DNA of 64,000 nucleotides from Styela clava (taxonomy: Eukaryota > Chordata > Ascidiacea > Stolidobranchia > Styelidae): the NCBI RefSeq assembly GCF_964204865.1, contig NC_135250.1, positions 29,627,395-29,691,394 on the forward strand. The letters are read 5' to 3'. The first letter of the stretch is position 1, and each line of letters opens with the position of its first letter. Below the pieces are notes generated by a model. The model saw nothing but the letters and a program-made list of their open reading frames with translations. It was not told where the DNA came from and searched no databases. The position numbers and the translations under genes were made by a program. Below are positions 11,695 through 24,800 of this stretch, one piece after another.

Positions 11695-11865
11695 GGTGAC
11701 CGTACATTTGAACCCATGCGTATATCCACGGGTTCAATCTATATGCGGGTGCTAAAACCCATGGGTTAGGGTTAGTATGGGTTTAACTATCCGTGAAACA
11801 AAAAAAATTCCATAGGTGCAATAGCATACAGGTGCAATTGTCATGGGTTCAAATGTAATGGAACC
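11695..11865 (+). mobile_element. Mutator-like MITE, copy 1
   Basis: Starts GGTGACCGTACATTTGAACC and ends GGTTCAAATGTAATGGAACC. It is flanked by exact 9-bp duplications GATTGAGAC at 11686-11694 and 11866-11874. It is inserted in a SINE-like repeat remnant. Confidence 0.8.
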
Positions 11866-12289
11866 GATTGAGACGTGTTTGATCTGTGTGATAATTATAG
11901 ACGATCATTTTATACAGAGAAACGATAATAATTTTCACAGCATAAAGCAATTGCATTCCTGTTCAGCTATACCGTTTAACTTGCGCAACACCGAAGTCTA
12001 ACATAAAGTCCATGCACCCGAAAACAAAATAACTGTTTAACTAATTCCACACCCGACATGGACGGGTAAATTGACGAAAGGCGTGGTTCCCCTTGTGAGT
12101 GGGCAGTCAGGCAAACTTTGGTTTGATTCCGAGGATTAGTAATATATATTCGAATCATTGAAAACGTGCAATTTCTTTTCAGCATTTTAATTGCGGTACA
12201 GCTAACTTTAGATGTTTTAAATGAAGTATTAAATATGACTTCGCCCCAATCCGCACAACTGTATAAGAGACCATATTATACGTATTTAA

Positions 12290-12445
12290 TCTAACGTTTT
12301 TTTTTTACATTTGTCAAAAGGGGTGCATGGCTCACATTTGTGTTTTAGGCCAGTAGGTCATGCATCGCGTCTCCAATAATATTACTTGTTAATTTATTTA
12401 TATTGCTCGCTATTACGAGACGAATAAACATACATACATTATAAC
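12290..12445 (+). mobile_element. 3' end of a LINE with (CATA)n tail
   Basis: Contains TTTTAGGCCAGTAGGTCATG and ends ACGAGACGAATAAACATACATACATT. The reverse complement of the same tail occurs at 45400-45540. Confidence 0.5.
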
Positions 12446-13026
12446 ATTATAGTGGTTCTTTCGTACTGAACTAGCGTAGTGACCCGCGAATATGCTATAT
12501 ATTGTCTGCCTAAATAAAAGTAATAGCCTTCTAGTGCAAAATACAACCTTTAACTATTGAATATTCAAAGCAATTGGTTCAGTTGTTAAAGAGAATCGCG
12601 CTTGTATAGAAAAACATTCCTCTATTAATATTAAATGGATAAAAAAATCTTTACGACGGTGTAACCGGACTTAAAGTCCATCGGGCGGGACAGCATGTCA
12701 AAATAAGGACTGTCCCGGTTAAATCAGGACGTATGGTAAGCCACGTTCGGACTAATCTACCACTTAACACTAAGAAAAACCTGCCAACATCGACATAACT
12801 CTGTCTTCTGCGTTTATCAGGTTTGGCTTGACGACGCTATCCGATTCCAACACATACACGACTCACTCCTAGACGAGTACTGTATCTCAATTGTAACATC
12901 ACTCAAAATATGACGTAATTTAAAATATAGGAAATGTGTAATATTTCGGCGTTTATGTGTTCATATTTAGTTCTGAAATATCGTGTGTCAGACAAAAATA
13001 AGAAATTTATAATGAACATATATATA

Positions 13027-13213
13027 CAGGGTGTCCATAAACTCCTTTTACAGTTTTAATTTTGTTATGAAGCCAGTTCTCAGTATATTTTAACCGTTTT
13101 TTTAATAAGTAATAGTTCAAGTATTTCACTTCATTTAATACATTTGTGAGGGCCAAAACAATATATGGTATCGATGAATTCCCTTTGCAATTTTAGGACT
13201 TTATGAACATCCT
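13027..13213. mobile_element. Mariner-like MITE
   Basis: Left end CAGGGTGTCCATAAACTCC after TATATA. The right end, read in reverse, is AGGATGTTCATAAAGTCC before TATATA. No coding capacity. Confidence 0.6.
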
Positions 13214-14106
13214 ATATATCTATGTGACGAGCAAGAGGATAGCCAGCCCAACATTTTGAAAAGGCCAATTTTTTTTGTATAGTGACGTAATATGACGGTT
13301 CCCCGTGCCTTTTGCTTCGAACAAGGCTAGATAAAGGTGAACACTGATATACATACTTGGAAGGATGAATATACAAACGTACTTCGCTGTCGAAGTTATC
13401 CAAGGCCTTTGAGCGCGCACTTTCATCTATATCGCAGGGCCATAGCCTCTCAGCCCCCGGCTGCGCATGTGGTGAAGACTTGAGCGAAATTACTTTGTAT
13501 AAGTATATTTGTTCGCTCTGTACTCCGCACATCTGTAAGAATCATTTTGGGAAATGTGTTTTCACAATGCCATTTATATGTTAAGTTTTTATATTTTGTA
13601 ATATGAAAAATATAAATTCTTTAGTACGGTCATGCTTATGTGACTCAGGCATGGCTGGATAAACCATTAAGCAAAATAAGCACGTGTTTAGGCACCAAGA
13701 AAAACAGGGCACCGCATAAATTTCCTAATACAAATTTCCAATGGTACATCAGTGTCAAATAAAATATTTCGATTTGGTCATACGTTATTCTAGACCTCAA
13801 TAATGGCCCGGTTGGTATAATTTTTCTTCCTTTTTTTTCTATTACGAAAGTAATAAATACTGAATGAATGAATACTTACCGTATTGGAATACCATGGAAC
13901 ACTAGTTTTACTATTAATATTATGTATATATATAGGATAACCATACGTCCCGCTTTTCAGCGTTTTGTCCCGCCGTCCCGATAAGTCAGCCAAAAGTCCC
14001 GCTTTTCCAGCATAATACACAAACATGTTCTCGTTACTGTTGTTTCTGTGTAGCGCAGCGCTAGCCTGCTTACTGAAGGTGAATGCGTTTGTTTCCTATA
14101 TATATA

Positions 14107-14316
14107 CAGGGTGGCCCAAAAGTAGGTATACAGTTATTAAACTATTTTATATGCTTTGAAGCTACTTGCAGTTTACTTTATGTTACATGTTAAGTACCAC
14201 AAAAATTGCTTATTTTTTTAGATAATAAATCTAGTGTGAATGTTACATTAGTTTTCTAGCTGCTTGGAAGGTAATAAAAAATAAAATAACTGTATACGTA
14301 CTTTTGGGCCACCCTG
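14107..14316. mobile_element. Mariner-like MITE, 210 bp
   Basis: Near-perfect inverted ends CAGGGTGGCCCAAAAGTAGG and TACTTTTGGGCCACCCTG, with TA at the left flank. Non-coding. Confidence 0.75.
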
Positions 14317-14742
14317 AATTCAAAGTCTCAGGTGCTTAGGGCATCTAAAAGGCATGATCCGACCGTGAACTCAGACATGTATTACCACAATGCTCGCGGC
14401 CCCAAATTCAGTTTAGAGAGTTTCTAATCGCATTTTTTCCCACTATATTACCACAAGCCAGATTGTGGAGCATGTATAACAAATGTTCCCGAGCTCGTAG
14501 TCCGATTGCATAGAACCTCAGTGTTTTTCGCCTATTTTTATTCTATATCAACTTTTCGAACTGGCGGTTCCGACCCTCCGAAGGGCTTAACGGAGGTCGC
14601 GGTAAAATATTTTTCAACACAAAATTAGGTCTCAAAAAAACTTGGCCAAAGCCTAAGTGGGTCGTGAGGGAAACCAGTTAGAAGAACACCGCTCTATATT
14701 ATCATAATTCTCACAAGCTTAAAGCTCGATTCATGTTCTATG

Positions 14743-15420
14743 TAGAGATGTACCGATGAATCGGTATCGGGTATCGGCAATATCGGCCATTTTTTTGGTA
14801 TCGGCTATGTATCGGTATCGGTTAGATTAAGGCCGATATTTCCGATATATTTATCTTTTTGATATGGCCCAGAATGTTTTAAAAGATTAGTTGGAATACT
14901 ACTTTTTAATTTATTGTTTGTCTGGATAGATCGTGAGCTATGAGCCATACATGTCCCCACCCACGCGAGAGCATAGGATTGTTTTTAGCTATTTATCAGC
15001 CAAACTAGCCCAACTAATTTGGCTATTTTCGTTGTCAAATTTTCATATTGCCATTTTTAATGTTACATAGTAATAATGAAGAAATATATCAACACAGCAA
15101 TTGAACACCGAGATTATTAGCGTTACTGTACAATTTATCTTAATCAATTAAAGCAAACACCAAACATTAATTTCATATTATGTGATATATCTTTTTTTTC
15201 GATCTGAAATGATGTGTACTGAGAACAACGCTCAAAGACCATTGTTTTAACCCGTCTGCTGTACACAGCACCCTTAATTAAGTAATAATTACATAGTATC
15301 GGTATCGGAATATCGTTAATATCGGCCTTTCTGTAGTATCGGCGTATCGGTATCGGCGTTTTTAGCTGGTATCGGATCGGTATCGGTATCGGCGACAAAA
15401 GTGGTATCGGTACATCTCTA
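14743..15420. mobile_element. hAT element with TATCGGTATCGG subterminal repeats
   Basis: Ends TAGAGATGTACCGAT and GGTATCGGTACATCTCTA are inverted repeats. Exact 8-bp duplications GTTCTATG flank it at 14735-14742 and 15421-15428. Many copies of the short word TATCGG lie near both ends, typical of transposase-binding sites. No transposase frame survives. Confidence 0.85.
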
Positions 15421-15885
15421 GTTCTATGTTGGACGAGTTTGCTTATGTCCTACTTCTGTATGATTTTAAAAATTGTCAGTTGTTCCAGAGAGCGTTTTTT
15501 CCACATGTGTTATCCTGGCGATAAATAATAGTGGTCAAGAGAGCCTTCGAAGTTTCTGTATCTAATCGCTAATCCGAATCAGCGCCGTAGTGTAGATAAT
15601 GTGGAATCAACTACGGGTTTTAATGTTATTTACCCAGTTGTATTAAGTAAATAACAGGTCATTTTAGCAATCTCCCCGGCGCTGATTTCCCGTAGAAAGG
15701 TTTTACGCTTTATGAGCGATTTTCTGTATCGACCGATCTGTGACGTTTTATTACTGATTTGGATTTCAACCGTAACTGGTATAAAGGCTTGAGTGTATAT
15801 TTTAATATATCTGTTTGAATTCAACTCGGTCGTGCGTGCAACTTTGCAATATACGAACATTGGCATTACAATACATTGTGTGCTT

Positions 15886-16187
15886 ATTACCCATCGATTT
15901 TAATCGGTAAGTATGTTGATAGGTATTTGTCTGTCTGTATGTATGTCTGTTAGATGCACGCGATATCTCACGAAAGCGAGATTGAATCTGCTTCAGATTT
16001 TGAATGCGCTTTCATCTTATCTCGGACCAGAAGCCTATTGATTTTGGGCGAATTATGTCCTATAATTAGCGAGTAATCAATTAATTAGTGATGGGGCACA
16101 AGGTGTCACTATGGAGTAGGAGCGCTGTTTTGGGATCCCCTAACTTTCGATCGATAAGTCTTCGGTCTCTGACCGATATTCTCGTTT
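15886..16187 (+). repeat. Hairpin-ended ~300-bp repeat family, copy 2
   Basis: Full-length: CATCGATTTTAATCGGTAAG at the left, TCTGACCGATATTCTCGTT at the right. The central GTGATGGGGCACAAGGTGTC and GGGATCCCC blocks are present. No flanking duplication is visible. Confidence 0.75.
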
Positions 16188-17862
16188 ACCTCTTGAGGAG
16201 TTTAGATTGTGGTTTACTCTGCTAACGTGTGTAAAATAACAATAAGTTTCAAGGACACGCAGATGGAGACACCCAGCGACCATTTGAGGTCCCTCGGATC
16301 TATGTTACCACAATTAGAGTTAGTCACAAATAACTTTTGAAATCGTCATGTTTTTCATGATGTCCCTCTATTGTGTTGACAAATAAATACATCAAAATAC
16401 ACAACCAAACAACATAATTGTAAAATGAAGATAATACACAGGTATTTATGGAACTTATTGGACATTATTCTAAATAATAAACTATCATTAATTTTTTTTC
16501 AAAAAAATTAAAAATTTGTACCAAAAATAGCAATGTATGACACAGGAGAATGTTTATTACATTTCAAAAAAAAGGGGGGGAGGGGTTTAGTGAATATAGG
16601 ATTAGTAAACAAAAATTTCCATAATTAAAAATATTTCTCAAAAGTCGGATAAAATAAGTGTCACAATAAACGTTTCAAACATGAATGAAAAAAAAGTTGC
16701 ACAAAAATGCTTTCTCAAATTTCAAAAGGGGGGGTCTGTCCGCAACGTGTTTAGGGACGTCTGATTAACACTGCGTTACAGTAGTGTTTTCAGGAGGCAA
16801 GAGGAATGGAATTGTGTCGCTGATTTGCTCGGAGATGTGACACATCATTCTAAGCGTTAGGAATACGCTTGCCACTGCACCTCTGATTAAGTTTGAATCC
16901 TGTGAGTGATAATTATGTGCAAGAAAATTGCTGGATTCCTTGCCGCCTTAGGGTAGATCAAGTAATCGCTGGTCGGTTACGGCCTCGTACATCATCAGGA
17001 AACAAGTAACTGGCTAAATAATCTCATACCCGAAATGGAAGGTAACCGGACCAGAACCTGTGTATGGTTGTGCCTAATAATTTCAGTAATATAAGATACT
17101 TTGCACAAAAATCGTGTTTTCTTAAGAATTTGTTCCAATTTTTTTTTTGACGGCGGGGGGGGGGGGGGCGGCACTTTGTAGATGATGTTTTTCATAGAAA
17201 ATTCGGTGACAAAAAGGCAGCTGACTGTATTAGCATGATATCTTACTGCAAATCAAAAATGAAAATTTTGAAGAATAATCTTGGCAGCATAAACAATGAA
17301 AAAAATATAATTCTGTACAGAAATGAATGCATGTTCTTAAGCTTGTTCAGCGAATTGAACAAGTTTGCAGCAGGGGGGGGGCAAATTACGGCCCCCGAAA
17401 GTGTTTTAGCCAGCCTACTTGTGTCTGCTAAATTACGACTATAGTTTTTATGAATATAAATTTCTGTTGAAAATATCGATGAAAATACCGTTTACATCAT
17501 AATGACCCCAATTGTTACATTGTGTTCTTATTATTATATGAACGTCAGCCTAGCTGTTGTAAATAAACTGTATTTTCATTCATAGTTTTTCATATTAAGT
17601 TTTGGGCCTTTGGCCCAGTAACAAAGTCTATTATCTGTAACTGGCCTTCTCAGAAAAGTAATCGCCCGGCCCTGTTCAAAAAGCTATGAATTTTTATATG
17701 AGCTTGCTCAAAGCGAGAACCCGAGTCCCCAACTGAGAGCAGAAAAAGGAAGAGAACAGAAAAAGATAGAGAGTTTCAAGAGACTACATGCCATTTATTA
17801 CGTTTAACCTTCGTGGAGATAGACGCCAGCAACCATACCTCGAAGTGAGGTTACTAATAGAA

Positions 17863-18269
17863 CAGTTTTTCCCAACATATGGGTCGCGACCCAAAACTGG
17901 GTCGCCTGAAAGTCTCCGTGGGTCGCTTATTCTTCCCACAAAAACTCCCATATTTGGTGTTGAAGTGTTGTTCAAAAGTGATTTTGTACGAGGTAAATTG
18001 TGTAAGTAAAAGCTATCTTGCTCAAGTAAAATCTCACCACGATTTCCGAAACTCGCTGATGGCACAAACAAGCGCAGCTTTCACACTCTGCGGTAGTTGC
18101 TTGGCAACAAATGTAATGAAAAAATGATTATTTTCCATTAGTCATTCAATTTTGCGGCCACAAAAGCATTAAATGCCGTTTAATTTGTGAGCATATCTTG
18201 GGGTCGCAAGTTTTACAAAATTTTTTTTTTATAATTTGGGTCGCTTGAAATAAAGATTGGAAACCACTG
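17863..18269. mobile_element. hAT-type element (GGGTCGC repeats)
   Basis: Ends CAGTTTTTCCCAAC and ATTGGAAACCACTG. Exact 8-bp duplications TAATAGAA are at 17855-17862 and 18270-18277. GGGTCGCGACCC and several GGGTCGCTT words lie near the ends. Confidence 0.8.
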
Positions 18270-18399
18270 TAATAGAAACGTTGGGAGCAACCACCGACTT
18301 GCTAAAAACTATATACAGTATCTTACAAAACATTGCTCAAAGCAAATTCGTTTCTCATCGAAAGAGGGAATAGTACTAATAGAAGAGTTGGAAGCACCA

Positions 18400-18800
18400 C
18401 AGAAAAATATGATAAATTTATCATCGCAACCGATAACACATTTATCTTTGCAGCAGATAGGGAAGAATTATAGCAGATAATACAGTATGAAGTAGATAAA
18501 ACAGTAGGACAGTAGGTAGTAGTAGTAGATAACACATTTATCTTTGCAGCAGATAAGACAATATGGAAGTAGATAATACATTAGAACTCTAGGTGGTAGT
18601 AGATAAGGCAATACAATATGGAAGTGAATAGCTGTAGATTAGAGAATATGAAAGCAGATAACAGAAGATAAGACAGTGAGGAAGAAGATAATACCATTTG
18701 GTGACAGATAGAAGTAGATATGATAGTGGATAGCAGTCGATAGGAGAATATGAAAGCAGATAAGAGCCATAGATAGAAGTAGGCCAAATGGATGGCAGTA
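18400..18800. repeat. Degenerate AGCAGATAA/AGTAGATAA minisatellite
   Basis: The words GCAGATAAG, GTAGATAAC and AATATGGAAGTAGATAA recur irregularly about every 20-50 bp over 400 bp. The array sits immediately 3' of the DCLRE1A stop codon and may be in its 3' UTR. Confidence 0.6.
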
Positions 18801-18879
18801 GATAGCGGTTGAACGAACCAATTCAAGTCAACACTGTCAAGGAAAAATGGAAGTTCAAATGAGGTGGCCGAAAAATTTA

Positions 18880-21800
18880 TCAAGGATCGAGTCCTAGTTT
18901 CCACTTATCCAGATAATAATTCATTTCTTCCCGCATTTCCTTCCTTCCCACGTTGACCGTCGGAATAATTTTGGTCGGTCGAAGAAATTTCACGAATCTG
19001 TGAAGGTCTTCAAAACTGCTGTGTTCACTGGTAAATAGAAATTACAAGAATTATTGAAAGAAAGGAACAATGATGTATCTAAAAATATTAAACACGATTG
19101 TCAAAATGGCCGCTCTGCTCCCATGGAGCGCTACTATATGGGAGTTATGATGTCTTCTCTAGACATCATTTGCAAGAAAAAATTAAATAATTTAAAATTA
19201 AATACCTGGAATTAATTCTTCGAATATAACATCGTAATGCATTTATTCGTTTCGGTTTCATTCAATTTTTTTGTTGTTAGGGAATAAAACGAGAATATCG
19301 GTCAGAGACCGAAGACTTATCGATCGAAGGTTAGGGGGATCCCCCAAAACAGCGCTGTTACTCCATAGTGACACCTTGTGTCCTATCACTAATTAATTAA
19401 TAACTCGCCAATTATGCGACATAATTTACCCAAAATCAATAGGCTTCTGGTCCGACATATGATGAATGCACATGCAAAATCTGGAGCAGATTCAATCTCG
19501 CTTTCGTGAAATATCGCGTGTGTCTAACAGACAGACAGACAAATACCTATCAACATGTTTACCGATTAAAATCGATAAGTAATAATTGATGGAAAGTGTT
19601 AAAAATAAAATTTGGGTATTTTATAGAAGACCATGGTGTTGTGTTGACTGTATATTTATACTAATTCTAGCAATTAGCATTTTCCCAGATGGCCGAGCAT
19701 GACCTGTGATGTCACCAGTTACAGATGACTAATCATGACCAACCAACTGTGGAGTAATGCGTTATTGAAACTATGACTAATACGACCAACAGCCAACTGC
19801 TAAAAGAAACTTGCTGAAAATCATATGTATCTATATTCCTCTATCACATATCAAGCAATCTCACCTATAGGGCAATCCATAAATCTTGACAGGACCGGAC
19901 ACAACAGGTTTTATCCGGTTCAAACCGGGATGTTTGTTATCATGAGTCCAACCTGTAGGTTTGAAAGCCACAAGTTGCTCATAGTGTCTGTACTGACAGA
20001 GACGTGATTTGAGGTCCTGAAAGACAAATGGATAGTTAAGAACTGGAAATTTCAAGTTCTTGCGGTATGAAAAGCAAAAAGAGCAATTACAGCGGAAATA
20101 ACTGAATATTTGTTAGAAAATTTTGAAAACTCTCAAGCTGTTTCCCTAGCACTGTGGAGGTCGGAACCTCTTTTGAAACGTAAAAAAATGCATTTTTCTA
20201 TATCATACATAGCTATTTGATAGCTTGATAGTTTTCATAGCTTGAAATGCTTATTGACCTTCAATAGAGTCGGGAATCCCCCTCCCCTTTTGAAATGTTA
20301 GAAAAAGTATTTTTCCGTATCAAAAATGGCAATTTTTTGTAGCTTGCAATGCTTATTGACCTCCAATACTTTTGAAAAGTTTTTCTCACTTTTCCTGACC
20401 TCCAACGGACCCGGTCTAATTCTCAAGCTGATTCTCTAGCAGTGTAGAGTCGGAAATCCCCCTCCCTTTTTGAAATGTTAGAAAAAAGCATTTTTCTGTA
20501 TTAAACATGGCAATGCTTCTTAGACCCCCCAAGACTCTTCGACCTCCAGCCGTACCAGGTCTAACTCGGCAATTAGAAAATTCGGTGCTCCCGAAGTATG
20601 CGAACCAAGATGGCGGACATCGGAACGTAACATGGGTAACAGGTTAGGGTTAGGCGATAATTTTTTTCCAATTTTTCTTATTTTAGTCCTATTATCAGTT
20701 CGAAGACTAGCCAAGAGCCTCCTGTAGTATTTATACCTAAAATTATGGCCTAACCTAGTACACATATTACATTCCGATGTCCGCCATCTTGGTTCGCATA
20801 CTTCGGGAGCCCCGAAAATTCAGAACCTCCCCCTTTGAAAATTACCCGGCTACACCCCAGATAAGTATAAATCAGTATTTGTTTATTAGGCTACCAGTAA
20901 ACAATGATTTACCCACTGTAAGAAAAGAAAGTATACGGCGAATAATGAATACCAATATACATAAAAAAATGCACAATGCTACTGATAATCCACGACACTC
21001 CAGGGTTCAATGATAATAATCAGGACCAAATCTAAAAGGTAACCCCTGTTCGCAACTCCATATTACCTTCACAGAAAGCTGCCTCATTGGTATCACATGA
21101 ACGTTAGCTTCGGTTGAATCTCGTGTCACTAACTTTGATAAAGTATCATCTTGTAGACATTGGATTGTGCGGAATTTATCTTGTGCAACGAAAGCTTGAC
21201 TACCGATGGCATTTGCGACAGCTGTGAAAACGGAAGTTTTGTGTTATACTGTGACACAGTTGAAATAGGAATAGATAATGGTCACATTACGGAGAGGGCA
21301 CGGCCCACAAGAGGGGCGTAGAAAAAATTTTGAGTTGGACGTGTAGCTAATTAAAAAATAAATATTTGTTAGATTTGATCTTCTCCACATTTTGGATATT
21401 TACATTTTTTTATTTTGAAAAACAAACAACAAATTTTCAATAAAACGTACTTTTGTCTTACTTTCTGTTATTTGTGGCTTATTGTTAGCTAGTTATTATT
21501 AGAGGGGGAGCAAAACTTGACAAATTGAATATGTTACTAACAATAATATATAGTAAAAGCTAGTTAAAAACAAGAATCTTTAGGCATAGTGTCTTTCATG
21601 ATTTCCCTACGCTGTTAGAAAAACAGCGAAAGCCATCCCCACCAGCAAATATCCTTTCTTTCCCAATCAAATAAGTTCCGACAACGAACAAAGTTTTAGG
21701 GCAATCTTTTATCTCTGTTGTTGCTATAGAAACAGCTGTTTTGATGACATCACGTTGCAATGGAAACCGATATTCTGGGTTCAAATATGTTGTGTCTAGA

Positions 21801-24800
21801 TATAAGGTATCAACTCTGATTCCTGAAAAATGAAGATTTAAAAAATCATACAAAGGCTAGAACCATGAAGACAAGGCAGAAAGAATCAAGTATAAGGAAA
21901 CTAAAAAATAAAAATGGAGAAGAAAGTGAAACAATCCAAGATAAAATGAACATTGCAAAAGAATTTATCAGGAATTGTATAGCTTTAACGAACCACGATT
22001 TAACAAAACAACTCATACAGACACCCTCAATTACTTTTTCATCATATAATATAGGCTTACCATATTTACAAGGCAAAAAAAACAGGACGATGTGGATTGG
22101 ACAAGCTAACCTCGGCTTGATTCCAGTATTAGTTTAAACCAGGGGTTCCCAAGCTTTTTTCAGGACGACCCTAAAGACAACTTTCAAGTGTCCAGTGCGA
22201 CCCCAGGTCAATAATATATTTTTTATGAAACTTTAGAACTTCTTTCACCGGACTATTGAGTTTGGTCATGTGGTGGTATTAAGTAAAATAAGCTAAAACC
22301 AAACAGTGATGTCAAAATAAGCACCTACATTTTCTATAGCATAAGCATAGAGCGATGTCTATGGGCCTGTTTTACAGTAAGCCATGATACAAACTGCTAA
22401 ATTCAAAATGTTTTGTCAAATCTTAGATGTTTTGTACATCCATCCTCTACCATACCTCAGCGACCCCACCGACCCCATGACCTGCTTGCGACCCTACCTG
22501 CTTATCACTCCGACCCAGTTTAGGGTCCCGACCCCTGGTTTGGGAACCCCTGTTCTAGACCCAAAAGTGTCTTGAAAACCCACGTTTCCGGCCGGACCAG
22601 CTAGCTATCACGGCCTAACTTGGCCACGAGAAAGTTCAGAAATCCCCCCCCCTCCCCTGAAGATTTCTGGCTATGCCCCTGGTGGGGCCATTGGATTTGA
22701 ACCTATAGAGACCATCATCTATTGCGCCAACATGGTCAAGTCTGTCTAAGGTTAAGAATGTTATACAAATTAGTATTATCGTTGTGTTATTATCACACCT
22801 TGTAAAGCATTATATTGTTCCATTTCCTCCTGTGCTCTGAAATCTCCTGTGTGAAGAATGACCCGATTGTTCCGAAGTTTAAAGAGAAATAAAACAGCTC
22901 CTGAAAGAAAATATGAAAGTATAAGATGAGATTGAACAGGGCTACTCAACTGGCAGACCACAGTCCGACTCCGAATCTCTTCAATTATTCAATTCGAACC
23001 GCGTCAGCTTCTAGTATTGTAAGCATCATTTTTTCTAGTTAATACGAAGGAGAGACATTGTGCATTGCTTTTGTATTTTGTTAAACGATGCATTTGAAAT
23101 TTCGTTTGTATAATAGAATATATTTTCTGGAATGAGAGAACACAATATATAATCAAGTTTTGTATACGAATCTTTTGTGAAAATATTTAAGTAGCCCCAA
23201 GATATGAATATTTGCACTATCGAAGTGGATCAGAATCACAAACATTATTATCATATAACAATAGCACGCTGCTAGTGTGCCGCACAATCAAAAATGACGA
23301 TTCTACAATTAGTAAGGCTCTTGAAGGAGCGCCCAAAACGTTTATTCACAAGACGAGATTGTCCTCAGGTCCTGACAGTATTCTACTAAGAATACATGCC
23401 TGGACACCCAAGTTGTCTTCCCATTACCACAAGGTAATACTGTGAGCGCAAGGATGTATATCATCATAGGACAATCTCAGTTTGAAAAGAATCAGTTCAG
23501 TAAAACTACTATTATCAAAGCTTCAGCGCAGTGGTTCACAAACATTTTAAGCTCTTTTTAGAATTTGTCAAGTCTCGTGCCCAACAGGAGTTCATGTGAT
23601 CCCAATGAGGCCGCTTTCTGCGAAGGTAATGACCTTCGAAGATTCGACTCTGATTATCACCGTTGAACCCTAACGCATGGCCAAGAAATTTCAAAGTGTG
23701 AGGTTTTGAAATTTCTATTTGCCAAGTCCGACCGAAATAGCTAGCTAGATTTGGAATCTACCAATCAAAATAGTGCTAAAAGCCTCGAGAAAAGGGCCTT
23801 GATCCATAAAAAAGTTGGTAACCACAGGGCCATAACCAAATGTGCCAGCTGTCGAACCCTAAAGGAAAATCAAGAGCACTCCCGTAGTATGTGCACCAAG
23901 ATGGCGGACACCTGAACATAGTATGTATAGTATAGTAAATAGTATAGTATTCTATTACGAATTCGGGGACTAGCCAAGTGACTCCTGTAGTATTTGTATC
24001 TGGAATTGCCTAACCCTAACCTGGTACACATACTACGTTCCGGTGTCCGCCATACTACGGGAGTACCAAATAAAGTCTTTCAATAAACATACCAGGACAA
24101 TGGTTTGCCTCCAACAACGTCACTTTAACCTGGCCAACTTCATTCTCTTCCCCCATTGGCAACCTGACTATAAGTTCTTCAGACAATCTGATTTTCTGAG
24201 CCACAAGATTGCCTGTGACCTGAAAATGTTAAACAATATTTATGAATCTGAACACTAATCAGTGCGTGGCAGCCACTTATTCGTAAGAGACCTAATTAAA
24301 ATTACGGTAACTGTGTCGGGGTTTTTGACTACAAGTTTCGAAATGATCGGCACATTTTTCGCTGATGCCATGAAAACATACGAAACTATTATCCGGAGTT
24401 TCGGTGAAATGCACATTACAGGGTGACAGCATAACCCATGTGAGAAATTTCAACCAGATCGGCCAATCAGTCCAGACGCTACAGCTAAACACATAGACAG
24501 GACGATTTAGAATTAGGGTCTCATAGAGAAAAGATCGCATAAACTTTACCTGGCTGCAAAACACTTTATGCCTCCAATACTTTTTTGTTAATCCCATGTA
24601 GTGGTCTGAGTGGAAATGTGACAAAAAATAAAACTGGACTCCTTCCACCACTCCGTAACTAAAGGCATCTACAGCAATGTCGGTACCAGAAACAATCTTA
24701 TAAAATGGACACTTTCGTGTCTTGTTACCTGTCAAAAATGAAAATTTTTTCTATATATGCCATTTGGACTTCTTCACTGTAAGAAAAAGGGTTTGGGCAA

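Larger units (their letters stand above)
10182..18879. other. Transposon-rich gene-free interval
   Basis: No supported gene. Besides the elements listed separately it holds decayed hAT pieces with GGATAACCATACGTCCCG ends (10739-10795, 12660-12745, 13933-14020) and SINE-like fragments (11540-11690, 11980-12190, 16990-17060). It also has C/G homopolymer tracts (11251-11268, 17155-17169), a (TA)n run at 10795-10815, and unexplained AT-rich sequence at 16200-17850. Open frames at 13212-13532 and 15630-15866 lie in repeat or unassigned sequence and lack family hallmarks. Confidence 0.5.

Noticed and set aside
12760..12910. Exon-like stretch after TTTATCAG (VWLDDAIRFQ)
   Set aside because: No donor in frame and no neighbouring exon. 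It is compatible with chance in a repeat-rich interval.
13212..13532. A 106-codon minus-strand frame
   Set aside because: It overlaps repeat sequence that recurs in inverted form near 6990-7220 (ACTTCGCTGTCGAAGTTATCC) and the end of a mariner-like MITE. No domain is recognisable.
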